NCBI GenBank assembly: GCA_016218065.1
Contig: JACRFA010000056.1
Location: 1-50,199, forward strand
Reading direction: 5' to 3'
From: Ignavibacteriota bacterium
GTDB lineage: Bacteria > Bacteroidota > Ignavibacteria > UBA10030 > UBA6906
Length of the DNA stretch: 50,199 bases
The translations under genes were made by a program, and so were the position numbers. Positions within the stretch are counted from its first letter, which is position 1, and the number at the start of each line of letters is the position of its first letter. Below, piece after piece: positions 25,801 to 34,544 of the stretch. A model generated the notes under the pieces. That model searched no databases and had not been told where the DNA came from. It worked only from the letters and a program-made list of their open reading frames with translations.

Positions 25801-27430
25801 GCGGCTCTCCGATCAGCCGATGAATCTCAAGGTGTACTCGGATGGCTTGCAGATGAACTTACTCGATCCGCTCGTGCCAACGTTCAACGAATTGACCGGC
25901 GTGCTCAAGGCCGATCTGAAAGTTAGCGGCACGCCCCAGCATCCGGTGTACGCCGGACAAATTGGAATTGAGAATTGCGCGTTCAGATTTATGCCGAACA
26001 ACATTCTCTATGAAAAACTCAATGCGCGGCTCGAAGCCGACAACGATCGCATCCGAGTCGTCGAGGCGAGCGTCTATAATATTCCCTCCGACAACAAGCC
26101 GGGCCGACAGGGGAAGCTGACGATCACGGGCGATTTCCGCTTCCGCGATTTTGTGCCGTCCGATTTCAACTTCACTATCAACGGACAGCTCGTCACGGTC
26201 AACAAGAACACAAGGCTCTCCTCGCTTGCCGTGTACGGCGATTTGTTTGTCGAGATTCCGTCGCCGGGTTTGCGCTACACGGGATCGATTGAAAACTCGC
26301 TGCTGAAGGGACGCGTGTTCGTGCGGAACTCGAGCTTCATTCTTCCTCCGACGACATCGAACGTGAGAGAGGAATCGGAGCTTTCGCTGCCGATTGTGTT
26401 TGTGGATGATACGTCGAAGGCGATCCCGACTATTGATCCGGTGGTGTCGCGGTATTTCGCTGTTGCGGAAAGTCTGAGCAGAGTGCAGGAACGATCGCCC
26501 GGTCAGCGGCGGAAATCGTTCATCGACGGCGTGCATTACGATCTCGACGTCGCTTGCATCGGCGGCAACAACGAAATCAGAATCATCTTCAATGCTGCAA
26601 CGAACGAAGAGCTGGTCGCGAGCATCGACGGACAGTTTGCCATCACGGAGGACGGCAGGACGTGGGTGGGCGAGCTTGATGTGAGTCGAGCGTCGTACAA
26701 TTTCTACGGCAAGCGATTTGCCGCCGACGGCACGCTGCTCTATACCGGCGACTTCATGGATCCGGAGTTGAACATCACCGCGACGTACAAAAGCTCGCGT
26801 CCGGTCGAGGATGGGAAGATCGACGAGCGTGTTGTTGTCATCTATAAGATTTCCGGTTCTCGTCTCGCGCCCAGATCGGAAGTGTCGATGAAGATCGATG
26901 ACGTCGATTACGCCTCGTACACCGGCGAGAAGTCCGGCGATGTGCAATCGGACGCGCTCACGTTCGTCATTACCGGCAACTTCCCGATTACACGCGGACA
27001 GGCAAATGCCATCGCCGAGAATCTCAAGCCGGCAGTGACATCGACTGTAGTCGGCGGCGCGACCTCGCTGCTCACCAGCACGTTCTCCGAATTTCTGCGC
27101 GCACGAACGGGCATCATCAACTCGATTGAGTTTGGCTACGAAACCGGCGGCACGACGAGCAAAGATTTTAGCCAACGCGCCGACATCAGGCTGAGCGGAA
27201 CGCTGTTCAAGGGCTACTGGCGGTACGGCGGGAAAATTCTCGAGGACCCGTTCGCGAACGCGAACTTCAGCATACTCTATTCGTTCGGAGATATTTTCGA
27301 TCAGCCGATGCTGCGGAATTTCATGTTCGAGTACGAACGCCGCGTGCTGACATCGACCTACACACAAATCGATGTGACCGATAGGAGAGACGTCAACTCG
27401 GCGCGCCTGTTCTATCGTTTTTCATTCTGA
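22832..27430 (+). CDS. TamB-like translocation and assembly protein (AsmA/DUF490 type)
   Basis: A 1,532-residue protein with one N-terminal membrane helix (KWLLISIAAFIVVLVAMGF) and a very long beta-strand-rich periplasmic part, the lipid- or barrel-conducting groove of the TamB family. The C-terminal ~350 residues are the DUF490/TamB domain: GELDVSRASYNFYGKRF, GDFMDPELNITATYKSSRP, VVIYKISGSRLAPRSEVSM, and a late DIRLSGTLFKGYWRYGGKIL. Such proteins bridge the inner and outer membranes, for barrel insertion or phospholipid transport. ATG at 22832 has a weak ribosome site; GTG at 22868 (GGGA before it) is an alternative start. It follows rfaE2 by 14 bases, so LPS core and envelope transport genes run together. 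Confidence 0.88.
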   Translation: MIRRRSYPGKSLVKKFVKWLLISIAAFIVVLVAMGFLTQTQFFRNQLRSFALAQLDSLLNADVHLGEITGNLIGGFSIDSVSISVQDKTFLTASALMIRYDLFQLPSKRVTVGSLTLVRPQIALLRGRDSVWNFERMIRPTPDDPEATPFDWPIVVGKLQMQEGTVRLIDSASLADPDHERGDPYFVEFHDFLLRNFSMEISSVLIAPDDKRAKINYISFVSDTPTVTLKRLAGTFRVTNREATVQNMTIETTRSKLFLDASLKNFSLLDGIELTDLQTKPVDLTLRANAIDFDELKRFIPQIDFLHGKVNLELAADGEFGRLRVRQLDLGIGSSQIYMAGTVSNLHLPEMLLLNVKCRESKIAYADVLRLMPTKDLPDYTSLGASAVDFDFDGEPHDFVTKLSVKSDVGSVSTPRTRLIVGGPHSLTYEGEIVGRDVNLAAVLRDEKLDGRVNGAITIKGHGTSLNTLVAQVEAQFDSSEIFKTQIGHSRFSLTSRNRIVDGTVSLAVGSMQATLSGNLNRTKQEEPSFAVAGDISSLNLADILHDKSQSSDLSLKLKAEGTGLQWDKLNGHATLDFSSSRYGDYQIDSGLVNLNVDQRDRQHSTISLRSSIADFTINGQFDLDYVVGILRYEVENMSLAIGQRFKSMDSSLATTLDVKAVSALGKRIAAERKHIDAAYELHVKNLEPISVLTQNRMFNAVGRVNGSLKGDYENLEGDARLVLDEFFYGNADSGMLIQDGIATLRFSDLKPINPLTELRLRVTVDAGKMHLNRTKLDTLKFGIFYDKEYAGFSVQADYDRDLHLLTNGQVSVSDDGVEFKLSRTQVSYKDFLWKVNDGAIAMVNQSGMRIPGFTLQRDAQSIGIKGALLKGGILEASITGKNLDLRNLRYVLTKEEGNAADRGFEGIANIDVSASGPMTAPAYELKFQAEHVAFRGFPFGIVRGASSYRDLLLDVHLLIDNRSSTQAGKPDLTVEGTIPINLALAEVEKRLSDQPMNLKVYSDGLQMNLLDPLVPTFNELTGVLKADLKVSGTPQHPVYAGQIGIENCAFRFMPNNILYEKLNARLEADNDRIRVVEASVYNIPSDNKPGRQGKLTITGDFRFRDFVPSDFNFTINGQLVTVNKNTRLSSLAVYGDLFVEIPSPGLRYTGSIENSLLKGRVFVRNSSFILPPTTSNVREESELSLPIVFVDDTSKAIPTIDPVVSRYFAVAESLSRVQERSPGQRRKSFIDGVHYDLDVACIGGNNEIRIIFNAATNEELVASIDGQFAITEDGRTWVGELDVSRASYNFYGKRFAADGTLLYTGDFMDPELNITATYKSSRPVEDGKIDERVVVIYKISGSRLAPRSEVSMKIDDVDYASYTGEKSGDVQSDALTFVITGNFPITRGQANAIAENLKPAVTSTVVGGATSLLTSTFSEFLRARTGIINSIEFGYETGGTTSKDFSQRADIRLSGTLFKGYWRYGGKILEDPFANANFSILYSFGDIFDQPMLRNFMFEYERRVLTSTYTQIDVTDRRDVNSARLFYRFSF

Positions 27431-27450
27431 TCATGTAAGGAGTAACCACG

Positions 27451-29607
27451 ATCAAACACATCAAGAAAGCGCTGCTGACGTTTCTGTCTTCAGATCCCTC
27501 GCAGGCGCACGCCCTCAAAGAAATCTCCCGCCATCTCAAGATACAATCCAAGGAAGACTACCAGGGGCTTCGCGATGCTGTTGATGAGCTGGATCGGAAG
27601 GGAATCATCAGCTCCGATGAACGCGGCAGAGTACGATACGCCGTCGTCAAGAAAGAGTCGCCGAAAAAGAAGAAGCCGAATCGGCTTGTCGGGCGTCTGA
27701 GCACGACGAAGCGAGGCTTCGGATTTGTTGCACTCGAAGGCACGGGCGAAGAGATCTTCATCTCCGATAAGTTTATGGGAACCGCGCTGCACGGCGACAA
27801 GGTTGCGGTCGCGCTGTTTGCGAAATCGATGGGTCGCAGGCATCGTGATGAGAGTGAAAAGGCGGAAGGTGAGGTCATCGAGGTGATCGAGCGTGGATCG
27901 ACGACGATTGTCGGCAGGCTCGAATCGAGCCGCAGCTTCTTCTTTGTGGTGCCGGACAATGAGCGGATCACGCGGGACATTTACGTTGCCAAAGAAGATG
28001 CGGCGCAGGCAAAGCACGGCGACAAAGTTGTGGTGCAGCTTGACGTGTGGAACGATCCGGCGCAGAATCCTGAAGGCACCATCGTTGAAGTGCTGGGCAA
28101 GTCGGGCGACGCCCGCGTCGAGGTGATGAGTGTCGCGCGCAGCTTCGGCTTGCCGATGGACTTTCCTGCCGCCGTTCACAAAGAAGCGCAGTCGTTCAGC
28201 GAGATTATTCCCGCTGACGAAGTGCACAGGCGCGTGGATCTCCGCGCGACAATTTGCGTGACGATCGATCCTGAAGATGCAAAGGACTTCGACGACGCGG
28301 TTTCGTATGAACTGCTGGAGAACGGCAACGCGCGTCTCGGCGTGCACATTGCCGATGTGAGTCACTACGTGAAACCAGGTTCGGCGCTCGATGCCGAAGC
28401 GCTGATGCGCGGCACGAGCGTCTATCTCGTGAACGAAGTGATTCCGATGCTGCCCGAGCGTCTTTCCAACAACCTCTGCAGCCTGCGTCCGCTTCTCGAC
28501 CGCCTGACCTACAGCGTGCTGATGGAGGTGACGCCCGAAGGCGACGTCGTCGATTATGAGATCGCGAAGAGTATCATCCACAGCTCGCGCCGTTTCACGT
28601 ACGAAGAAGTGCAGAAGATTCTCGACAGCAGCAGAGGCGAGTTCGCCGGGATTCTTCTTCCGCTTCACAGACTCACGCGACGACTGGCGCAAGAGCGCCG
28701 CAAGAATGGCAGCATCGACTTCGAAACCGGCGAGGCGAAATTCCGGTTTGATGCGCAGGGATTTCCGTCTGCGATCATCAAGAAAGTCAGGCTTGATGCG
28801 CATCGGCTGATTGAAGAGTGCATGCTGCTCGCCAACAAAGTTGTGGCGCAGCATATCGGCAAAGTCAAAAAGGAAGGCGGCGAAAAGCCGTTCGTCTATC
28901 GCGTGCACGATGCGCCAGACCCGTCGCGGCTGGAAGATCTTGCATCGTTCGTGAAGCAGTTCGGTTATTCACTCCCTGCCAAGCATGGCGTCACGTCGCT
29001 GCAACTCCAGAAACTGCTCGACAAAGTGAAAGGCTCCGAAGTCGAGAGCGTGATCAATGAGGTCGCGTTGCGCTCGATGGCAAAGGCCGTGTACTCCGAG
29101 AAAAACATCGGGCACTACGGTCTCGCTTTCAAATTCTACACACATTTTACCTCGCCTATCCGCCGCTACCCTGACCTGATTGTGCACCGGCTGCTGCATG
29201 AATACGAGAAGGGCATACATGCGCACCGGCGTTCCGAGCTTGTCAAGTCTCTCCCGGCGATATGCCGCCAGTCATCCGAACGCGAGCGCGTAGCGACAGA
29301 AGCCGAGCGTGCATCGGTGAAGGTGATGCAGGTCGAGTACATGAAGCGCCATCTCGGAGATGAGTTCGAGGGCGTGATTGTCGGGGTGACGAACTTTGGC
29401 ATGTTTGTCGAGATCAACGATTTGCTTGTTCAAGGATTGATCAGGGTCAGGGATCTTTTGGACGACTACTACTTGTTTGATGAGAAGAGATATCAGCTTC
29501 GCGGACGTTCGCGCGGAAAAGTGTATAGACTTGGCGACAACGTGCGCGTTCAGGTAGTCTCTCTGAACCCGGAGACGCGAGAAATTGACTTTAGAATCGT
29601 CAAGTAA
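27451..29607 (+). CDS. rnr: Ribonuclease R with an apparent ATC start codon
   Basis: An RNase II/R exoribonuclease of about 718 residues that degrades structured RNA from the 3' end. Order: an N-terminal winged helix (ALKEISRHLKIQSKEDYQGL), cold-shock/OB domains (VGRLSTTKRGFGFVALEGTG; VGRLESSRSFFFVVPDN), the RNB core with ICVTIDPEDAKDFDDAVSYE (catalytic Asp cluster) and FTSPIRRYPDLIVHRLLHEY, and a C-terminal S1 domain (GVIVGVTNFGMFVEINDLLV). The conserved frame reaches back to 27451, where AAGGAG stands eight bases before ATC AAA CAC ATC AAG AAA. There is no ATG, GTG or TTG in frame between the upstream stop at 27436 and ATG 27775. So either AUC initiates or an ATG has been changed. Confidence 0.9.
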   Translation: MKHIKKALLTFLSSDPSQAHALKEISRHLKIQSKEDYQGLRDAVDELDRKGIISSDERGRVRYAVVKKESPKKKKPNRLVGRLSTTKRGFGFVALEGTGEEIFISDKFMGTALHGDKVAVALFAKSMGRRHRDESEKAEGEVIEVIERGSTTIVGRLESSRSFFFVVPDNERITRDIYVAKEDAAQAKHGDKVVVQLDVWNDPAQNPEGTIVEVLGKSGDARVEVMSVARSFGLPMDFPAAVHKEAQSFSEIIPADEVHRRVDLRATICVTIDPEDAKDFDDAVSYELLENGNARLGVHIADVSHYVKPGSALDAEALMRGTSVYLVNEVIPMLPERLSNNLCSLRPLLDRLTYSVLMEVTPEGDVVDYEIAKSIIHSSRRFTYEEVQKILDSSRGEFAGILLPLHRLTRRLAQERRKNGSIDFETGEAKFRFDAQGFPSAIIKKVRLDAHRLIEECMLLANKVVAQHIGKVKKEGGEKPFVYRVHDAPDPSRLEDLASFVKQFGYSLPAKHGVTSLQLQKLLDKVKGSEVESVINEVALRSMAKAVYSEKNIGHYGLAFKFYTHFTSPIRRYPDLIVHRLLHEYEKGIHAHRRSELVKSLPAICRQSSERERVATEAERASVKVMQVEYMKRHLGDEFEGVIVGVTNFGMFVEINDLLVQGLIRVRDLLDDYYLFDEKRYQLRGRSRGKVYRLGDNVRVQVVSLNPETREIDFRIVK

Positions 29608-29718
29608 GGGTGGCAGAATTTTTGTGAGCAACAGAAACTGAGTCGTTGCTTTTTCCTGCCCACTTTGTTAGTATTTTACTAGAGAAGATTGTTCTTTTAT
29701 CACACCAGCGAGGAACGT

Positions 29719-32700
29719 ATGATTGTGCGAGGGCGACTGATTCTCGTGCTGATGGCCGGGTTGTTCATTTTGCCGCTGCGCGTGTTCGCGCAAGACGGCC
29801 TGTTTGGAAAGAACAAAGTACAGTACACACAATTCAACTGGTACTTCATCCAGACAGATCATTTCGATATTTATTTTTCGGATGGGGGAGAGAAGATTGC
29901 CGAGTTCACGGCTACGGCAATTGAAACCGCGTACACCTCGATCAGCAAATCCTTCCGCTATCAGATCGTCAATCGCATTCCGATTATCGTCACCAACTCG
30001 CACAACGATTTCCAGCAGAACAATGTCGTGAGCGAGTACCTCGAAGAAGGAATCGGCGGCGTCACGGAGTTGTTCAAGAACCGCGTCCTGATTCCGTTCG
30101 AGGGCAACTACAAGCAATTCCGTCACGTCATCCACCACGAACTTGTGCACGCGGTGCTGAACGACATGTTTTACGGCGGCTCGATCCAATCCATCATCGC
30201 CAACAATATTACGCTGCAGCTTCCGCTCTGGTTCAACGAGGGAATTGCCGAGTATGAAGCGCAGCGTTGGGAAACAGATTCGGATATGTTTCTGCGCGAC
30301 GCGACAGTGCATGAGTACCTGCCGCCGATCAACCGGCTCTACGGGTACTTCGCGTATCGCGGCGGACAATCGCTCTGGTGGTACATCGCCAACAAGTACG
30401 GTCAGCAAAAGATCGGCGACATCCTGAACAGAATCAAAAGCACGCGCAGCGTCGAAGCCGGATTTCGCGGAGCGCTCGGTCTTGGACTCGAAGAGTTGAG
30501 CGAGCGGTGGCAGAAGGAAATGAAGGTTACCTACTGGCCCGATATCGCGAAGCGTGAAGAGCCTGCCGACTATGCGCGGCGATTAACGGATCATAAGAAG
30601 GACGGCAACTTCTACAACACGAGTCCCGCGCTCTCGCCGCAGGGCGACAAACTCGCGTTTATCTCCGATCGCAGCGACTACCTCGACGTCTTTCTGATGA
30701 ACACGATCGATGGCAAGGTTACCGACAAGATTGTCGATGGGCAGCAGACGAACGACTTTGAGGAACTGAAGCTGCTCACGCCGCGCGTGACCTGGTCGCC
30801 CGACGGAAAGAAAATTGCGTTGGCGGCAAAAGCCGGCGCGCAGGATGCGATTCTGATGGTCGATGTCGAAGAGGGCGATGCGGAAAAACTCACGTTCGAT
30901 CTCAACGCCATCTACTCCGTCGATTGGTCGCCGCAAGGAGATAAGCTGGCGTTCGTCGGCAATCGATTGCATCAGTCGGACATCTACGTGTACGATCTGA
31001 ACACAAAAACGCTGAAGAACCTGACGGGGGATATCTACAGCGATTCCGATCCCGCATTCTCCGCCGACGGAAAGTCGGTGTTCTTCGCATCGGATCGCGG
31101 ATCCAATGTGAATCGCGAGAAGATGGACATGGCGTTCTTCGACTTCTCGCAGCGCGATCTCTATCGCGTCGACGTCGAGAGCGCACAGGTGCAGCGTCTC
31201 ACGCAGGAGATGGAAAGCGATGAGAATTCCGTCGTCGCATCGCCCGACGGGAAGAAGCTTCTCTACATCTCCGACAAGAACGGCATCAACAACATCTACG
31301 AGTACAATCTCGAAACACGAAAGTCGCGACCGATCACGAACTCGCTCAGCGGCGTCTATCAGCTTTCGTTGTCGCGGGATGGGACAAAGCTTGCCTTCTC
31401 GTCGCTCAACTACGCCGGCTTTGACATCTTCCTGATGAGAAACCCGTTCGAGCGCGAGCTGAAGATGACGGAGCTTGAGCCGACCGAATTTCTCAAATCA
31501 AAGTCTGCTCCTATCGTTGCGGCTAAGATCGATACCGTTGCGGTTGCCCCGAAACCGGCGCCGCAAGATTCGTCGGGTTTATACGGCAAGGATATTCAGA
31601 TCGACTTCAGCGCGTTCGCCGCCCACGATGAGCGCCCCGAAAATCTTCCGACCGATTCAACCGTTGCCCGCATGCCGAAGATCGCCGGCAATATGGACAG
31701 CGAAGGGAAGTACAAGATCAATAAGTATAAGCTCAACTTCTCGCCGGATATTATTTACGGCAACGCGGGCTACAATACTTTCTACGGAGTGACAGGCTCG
31801 ACCGTGATGGCGTTCAGCGATCTGCTGGGGAATCATCAGATTATCTTCGTTACAAACTTGCTGCTCGATCTGAAGAACAGCGACTATGGTTTGCAGTATC
31901 TCTATTTGCCGAACCGTATTGATTACGGCTTCTCCGCATTTCACAGCGCCCGCTTCGTCATCGTCAATAGCAGCACGTTTGGCCAGCCATACCTGTATCG
32001 GTTCAGAACGTACGGCGCCGGACTTGCGGCGCAGTACCCGATCGATAAGTTCAATCGAGTCGATTTCGGACTGAGCTGGTACAACATCTCGCGCGAGAAT
32101 CTTGATCGCATCGACGAGCCGACGCAGAAGCGCACGGTGCTCGTTCCGTCAATCGGCTACACACACGACAATTCGTTGTGGGGATTCACGGCGCCGGTGA
32201 ACGGCACGCGTTACAGTCTGAATATTTTCGGAACGCCGAAACTCGGCTCCGCGGGTTTGAGCTTTGTGAATGTTGTGGGAGATTACCGGACGTATCTGCG
32301 TCTCGGCAGAAACTACAGTATTGCGTTGCGACTTGCCGGCGGCGGAAGTTTCGGAGGCAATCCGCAGAAGTTCATCATCGGGGGCGTTGACAACTGGATC
32401 AACAGAACGTTCGAAGGCGATTACGTGCCGCTCGACAGGGCCGAAGACTACGTGTTCCTGCAAACAGGATTGCCGCTGCGCGGCTACAACTACAATGCAG
32501 CAATCGGTTCGCGCTATGGCTTGTTCAACTTCGAATTCCGCTATCCGCTGTTTGCGTTTCTGCAGGCGGGGCCGCTGCCCATCGGGTTGCAGAGTATCGG
32601 CGGCGCGATGTTCTTCGATATGGGCGCCGCATGGAATAAGGAACGCGAGTTCCGCGCGTTTCGTCAGGACGCTGACGGCAACACGATCACCGACGATCTG

Positions 32701-32832
32701 CTGATGGGCATGGGGACCGGCGCACGCATTTACTTCCTCGCCTTCCTTGTCCGGCTCGACGTCGCGTGGGCGTGGTACTGGAACGGCTTCAGCGAACCGA
32801 AATACTACATTTCGCTCGGCGCGGATTTCTAA
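29719..32832 (+). CDS. Zinc peptidase / beta-propeller / outer-membrane barrel fusion
   Basis: An exported protein of about 1,037 residues. The signal peptide (LVLMAGLFILPLRVFAQ) is followed by a gluzincin-like domain with HHELVHAV (H140, E141, H144) and WFNEGIAEYEA. A six-or-so-bladed WD40-like/TolB propeller spans about 290-590 (repeats such as VTWSPDGKKIALAA and VDWSPQGDKLAFVG). A Pro-rich linker leads to a C-terminal Omp85/BamA-like barrel ending WYWNGFSEPKYYISLGADF. GAGGAACGT before the ATG at 29719 sets the start. The barrel would sit in the outer membrane with the enzyme and propeller in the periplasm. Bacteroidota relatives exist, usually unnamed. It lies downstream of the TamB-like gene and rnr on the same strand. 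Confidence 0.85.
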   Translation: MIVRGRLILVLMAGLFILPLRVFAQDGLFGKNKVQYTQFNWYFIQTDHFDIYFSDGGEKIAEFTATAIETAYTSISKSFRYQIVNRIPIIVTNSHNDFQQNNVVSEYLEEGIGGVTELFKNRVLIPFEGNYKQFRHVIHHELVHAVLNDMFYGGSIQSIIANNITLQLPLWFNEGIAEYEAQRWETDSDMFLRDATVHEYLPPINRLYGYFAYRGGQSLWWYIANKYGQQKIGDILNRIKSTRSVEAGFRGALGLGLEELSERWQKEMKVTYWPDIAKREEPADYARRLTDHKKDGNFYNTSPALSPQGDKLAFISDRSDYLDVFLMNTIDGKVTDKIVDGQQTNDFEELKLLTPRVTWSPDGKKIALAAKAGAQDAILMVDVEEGDAEKLTFDLNAIYSVDWSPQGDKLAFVGNRLHQSDIYVYDLNTKTLKNLTGDIYSDSDPAFSADGKSVFFASDRGSNVNREKMDMAFFDFSQRDLYRVDVESAQVQRLTQEMESDENSVVASPDGKKLLYISDKNGINNIYEYNLETRKSRPITNSLSGVYQLSLSRDGTKLAFSSLNYAGFDIFLMRNPFERELKMTELEPTEFLKSKSAPIVAAKIDTVAVAPKPAPQDSSGLYGKDIQIDFSAFAAHDERPENLPTDSTVARMPKIAGNMDSEGKYKINKYKLNFSPDIIYGNAGYNTFYGVTGSTVMAFSDLLGNHQIIFVTNLLLDLKNSDYGLQYLYLPNRIDYGFSAFHSARFVIVNSSTFGQPYLYRFRTYGAGLAAQYPIDKFNRVDFGLSWYNISRENLDRIDEPTQKRTVLVPSIGYTHDNSLWGFTAPVNGTRYSLNIFGTPKLGSAGLSFVNVVGDYRTYLRLGRNYSIALRLAGGGSFGGNPQKFIIGGVDNWINRTFEGDYVPLDRAEDYVFLQTGLPLRGYNYNAAIGSRYGLFNFEFRYPLFAFLQAGPLPIGLQSIGGAMFFDMGAAWNKEREFRAFRQDADGNTITDDLLMGMGTGARIYFLAFLVRLDVAWAWYWNGFSEPKYYISLGADF

Positions 32833-32856
32833 CAGGTTAATGAAAAAGGCTCTCAA

Positions 32857-33036
32857 GTCATTCCGATGGAGCGCTTCGACTTCGCTCAGCACAGGCTGCG
32901 CGACTGAGGAATCTCTCTCTTTTGGGATCAGATTCTTCCGAAGGAATGCCTTCGGCACTCACCCCGCCAAAGAGCGTCGGGGTTCGTCCTGCCGAAGGCA
33001 TCACTTCGTGAGGAGGACCACTTTGGGGGAATGACA
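32857..33036. repeat. Palindromic intergenic element, longer relative of the 912-994 unit
   Basis: It begins GTCATTCCGA (32857-32866) and ends GGGGGAATGAC (33026-33036), again inverted ends with the GTCATTC/GAATGAC core. Inside are further short palindromes (CCGAAGGAATGCCTTCGG near 32938-32955). The 180-base unit fills the space between the converging barrel and histidine-kinase genes and may also end transcription. Confidence 0.55.
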
Positions 33037-33061
33037 TTGATCTCAGTTTTTCAACAGCCTG

Positions 33062-34540
33062 CTAATTGATTGGCAGTCGCACAGTGAACTTGCTTCCCTT
33101 GTTCACCTCACTGTCAACGGTGATTGTGCCCCGATGAAGCTCGGCAATCCACTTGGCAATCGATAATCCCAATCCGCTTCCGCCCATCTCGCGCGACCGC
33201 GCCTTATCGACGCGATAGAACCGGTCGAAAATCCTCTCCAGATCTTCTAACGGAATGCCGATGCCGCTGTCTTCAATTTCTACGCATGCCGATCCGTTTT
33301 GTCGCTCGACGGAAAGAAACACGTGCCCGCCGTCGGGCGTGTACTTGATCGCGTTGTCCACCAGATTGAGAAACAACTGCCGCAAGCGTCCGCGGTCTCC
33401 CACAATCGTCACCGGATCGGCTTTCTTCAATTCCACTTTGATATGTTTGGATTCGGCGAGCATCTCGCTGTCGTCGAACAGATCTTTGATCAACGCGTCG
33501 AGATGCACTTCCTCGAGCTTCATCTCATGCGTGCCGTGATCTGCCTTCCCCAGCGTCAGCAGATTGTCGATAATCGACTTCAGCCTGACGATCTCTTCGA
33601 GTGTGCTGGAGAGAACTTCTCGGTATTCCTGCGGCGGCTTTTCGCTGCGCAGCGCCAGCTCAATCTCTCCGCGGATAATCGTCAGCGGCGTCCTTAGTTC
33701 ATGCGAAGCATCGGACGAGAATTGCCGCGTGAGTGCGAACGAGCTGTGCAGCCTGCCAATCATGTCGTTCATCGTGTTGATGAGCCGCCCGATCTCGTCA
33801 TCGACATCACGCAGCGGAATTGATTGATCGAGATTCGCGGCCGTGATTTTGCGTGCGCGCATGGTAACGTCGTGCACGGGCGCCAGCGCTTTGTTCGCAA
33901 GATACAATCCGCCCAAAATCGAAACGACCGCGACAATAGGGATCAGAATAAGAAACAACGTGAAGAGCGTTTCCAGAACTTCGCTCAGATCGGCCAGCGA
34001 ATGCGCGATGAAGATCGCCAACTTATCATCCTTGTACACGGCGGCGCGAAGTTCTTCCCTGTTCAATGTCGTGGTGAGCAGCGATGTGGTTCCGTATGCC
34101 AGCGTATCGGGAACGATGAGACTATCGGCGCCGAGACTGCCGCTCTTGTAGATGATGGCGCCCCGCCTGTCGGCAATCTGAATGAACGTCTTCTTCGGAC
34201 TGATGAGTGAGTGTTTGAAAATCTGGTTCCAGATTTCGTCGGCCTTGTTTTCGGCTGAGTCCGGCAGTACGGGGCCGACGAACGCAGGAGGGAGCTGCTG
34301 CGATTTCCTCTGCAGAAGCGCTTCGATGGAGCGTTTGCTCGGTTTGACTTTGCTCGCTTGCGGCGAGATGTAGTCTTTCACCCAGCGGACTTCCCGCGTC
34401 AGTGAGAGGTCGAGGTTTTCAGAAAGCGTGTTGCGTGTGTAGAAGTATGTTGCGAGCCCGAATGCAATGAGTGTCGCAAGAACAAGGAGTGTGTACCAGA
34501 CGGTGAGTCGTGTGCGTATGGATTGATACCAAAACGCCAC
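33062..34540 (-). CDS. Sensor histidine kinase (CusS/heavy-metal-sensor type)
   Basis: A 492-residue membrane sensor kinase. Helix 1 is at 12-33, a ~155-residue periplasmic sensor at 35-190, helix 2 at 191-215 (LFLILIPIVAVVSILGGLYL), then HAMP. The kinase core has the H-box QFSSDASHELRTPLTIIRGE (H280), N-box LFLNLVDNAIKYTPDGG, G1 VEIEDSGIGIP, F-box FDRFYRVDKARSREMG and G2 GSGLGLSIAKW. Its gene follows the response regulator with a 4-base gap, so the two form an operon. The input signal cannot be read from the periplasmic domain. Confidence 0.93.
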   Translation of the reverse strand: MAFWYQSIRTRLTVWYTLLVLATLIAFGLATYFYTRNTLSENLDLSLTREVRWVKDYISPQASKVKPSKRSIEALLQRKSQQLPPAFVGPVLPDSAENKADEIWNQIFKHSLISPKKTFIQIADRRGAIIYKSGSLGADSLIVPDTLAYGTTSLLTTTLNREELRAAVYKDDKLAIFIAHSLADLSEVLETLFTLFLILIPIVAVVSILGGLYLANKALAPVHDVTMRARKITAANLDQSIPLRDVDDEIGRLINTMNDMIGRLHSSFALTRQFSSDASHELRTPLTIIRGEIELALRSEKPPQEYREVLSSTLEEIVRLKSIIDNLLTLGKADHGTHEMKLEEVHLDALIKDLFDDSEMLAESKHIKVELKKADPVTIVGDRGRLRQLFLNLVDNAIKYTPDGGHVFLSVERQNGSACVEIEDSGIGIPLEDLERIFDRFYRVDKARSREMGGSGLGLSIAKWIAELHRGTITVDSEVNKGSKFTVRLPIN

Positions 34541-34544
34541 AGAG

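Noticed and set aside
25859-27367. A 502-codon minus-strand ORF antisense to the TamB-like gene
   Set aside because: Arg/Ala/Val-rich shadow of a GC-rich gene; no domain or ribosome site, while the plus strand has a clear TamB domain.
27490-28908. A 472-codon minus-strand ORF antisense to rnr
   Set aside because: The plus strand encodes all RNase R domains; the antisense frame has only the His/Arg-rich composition of a shadow.
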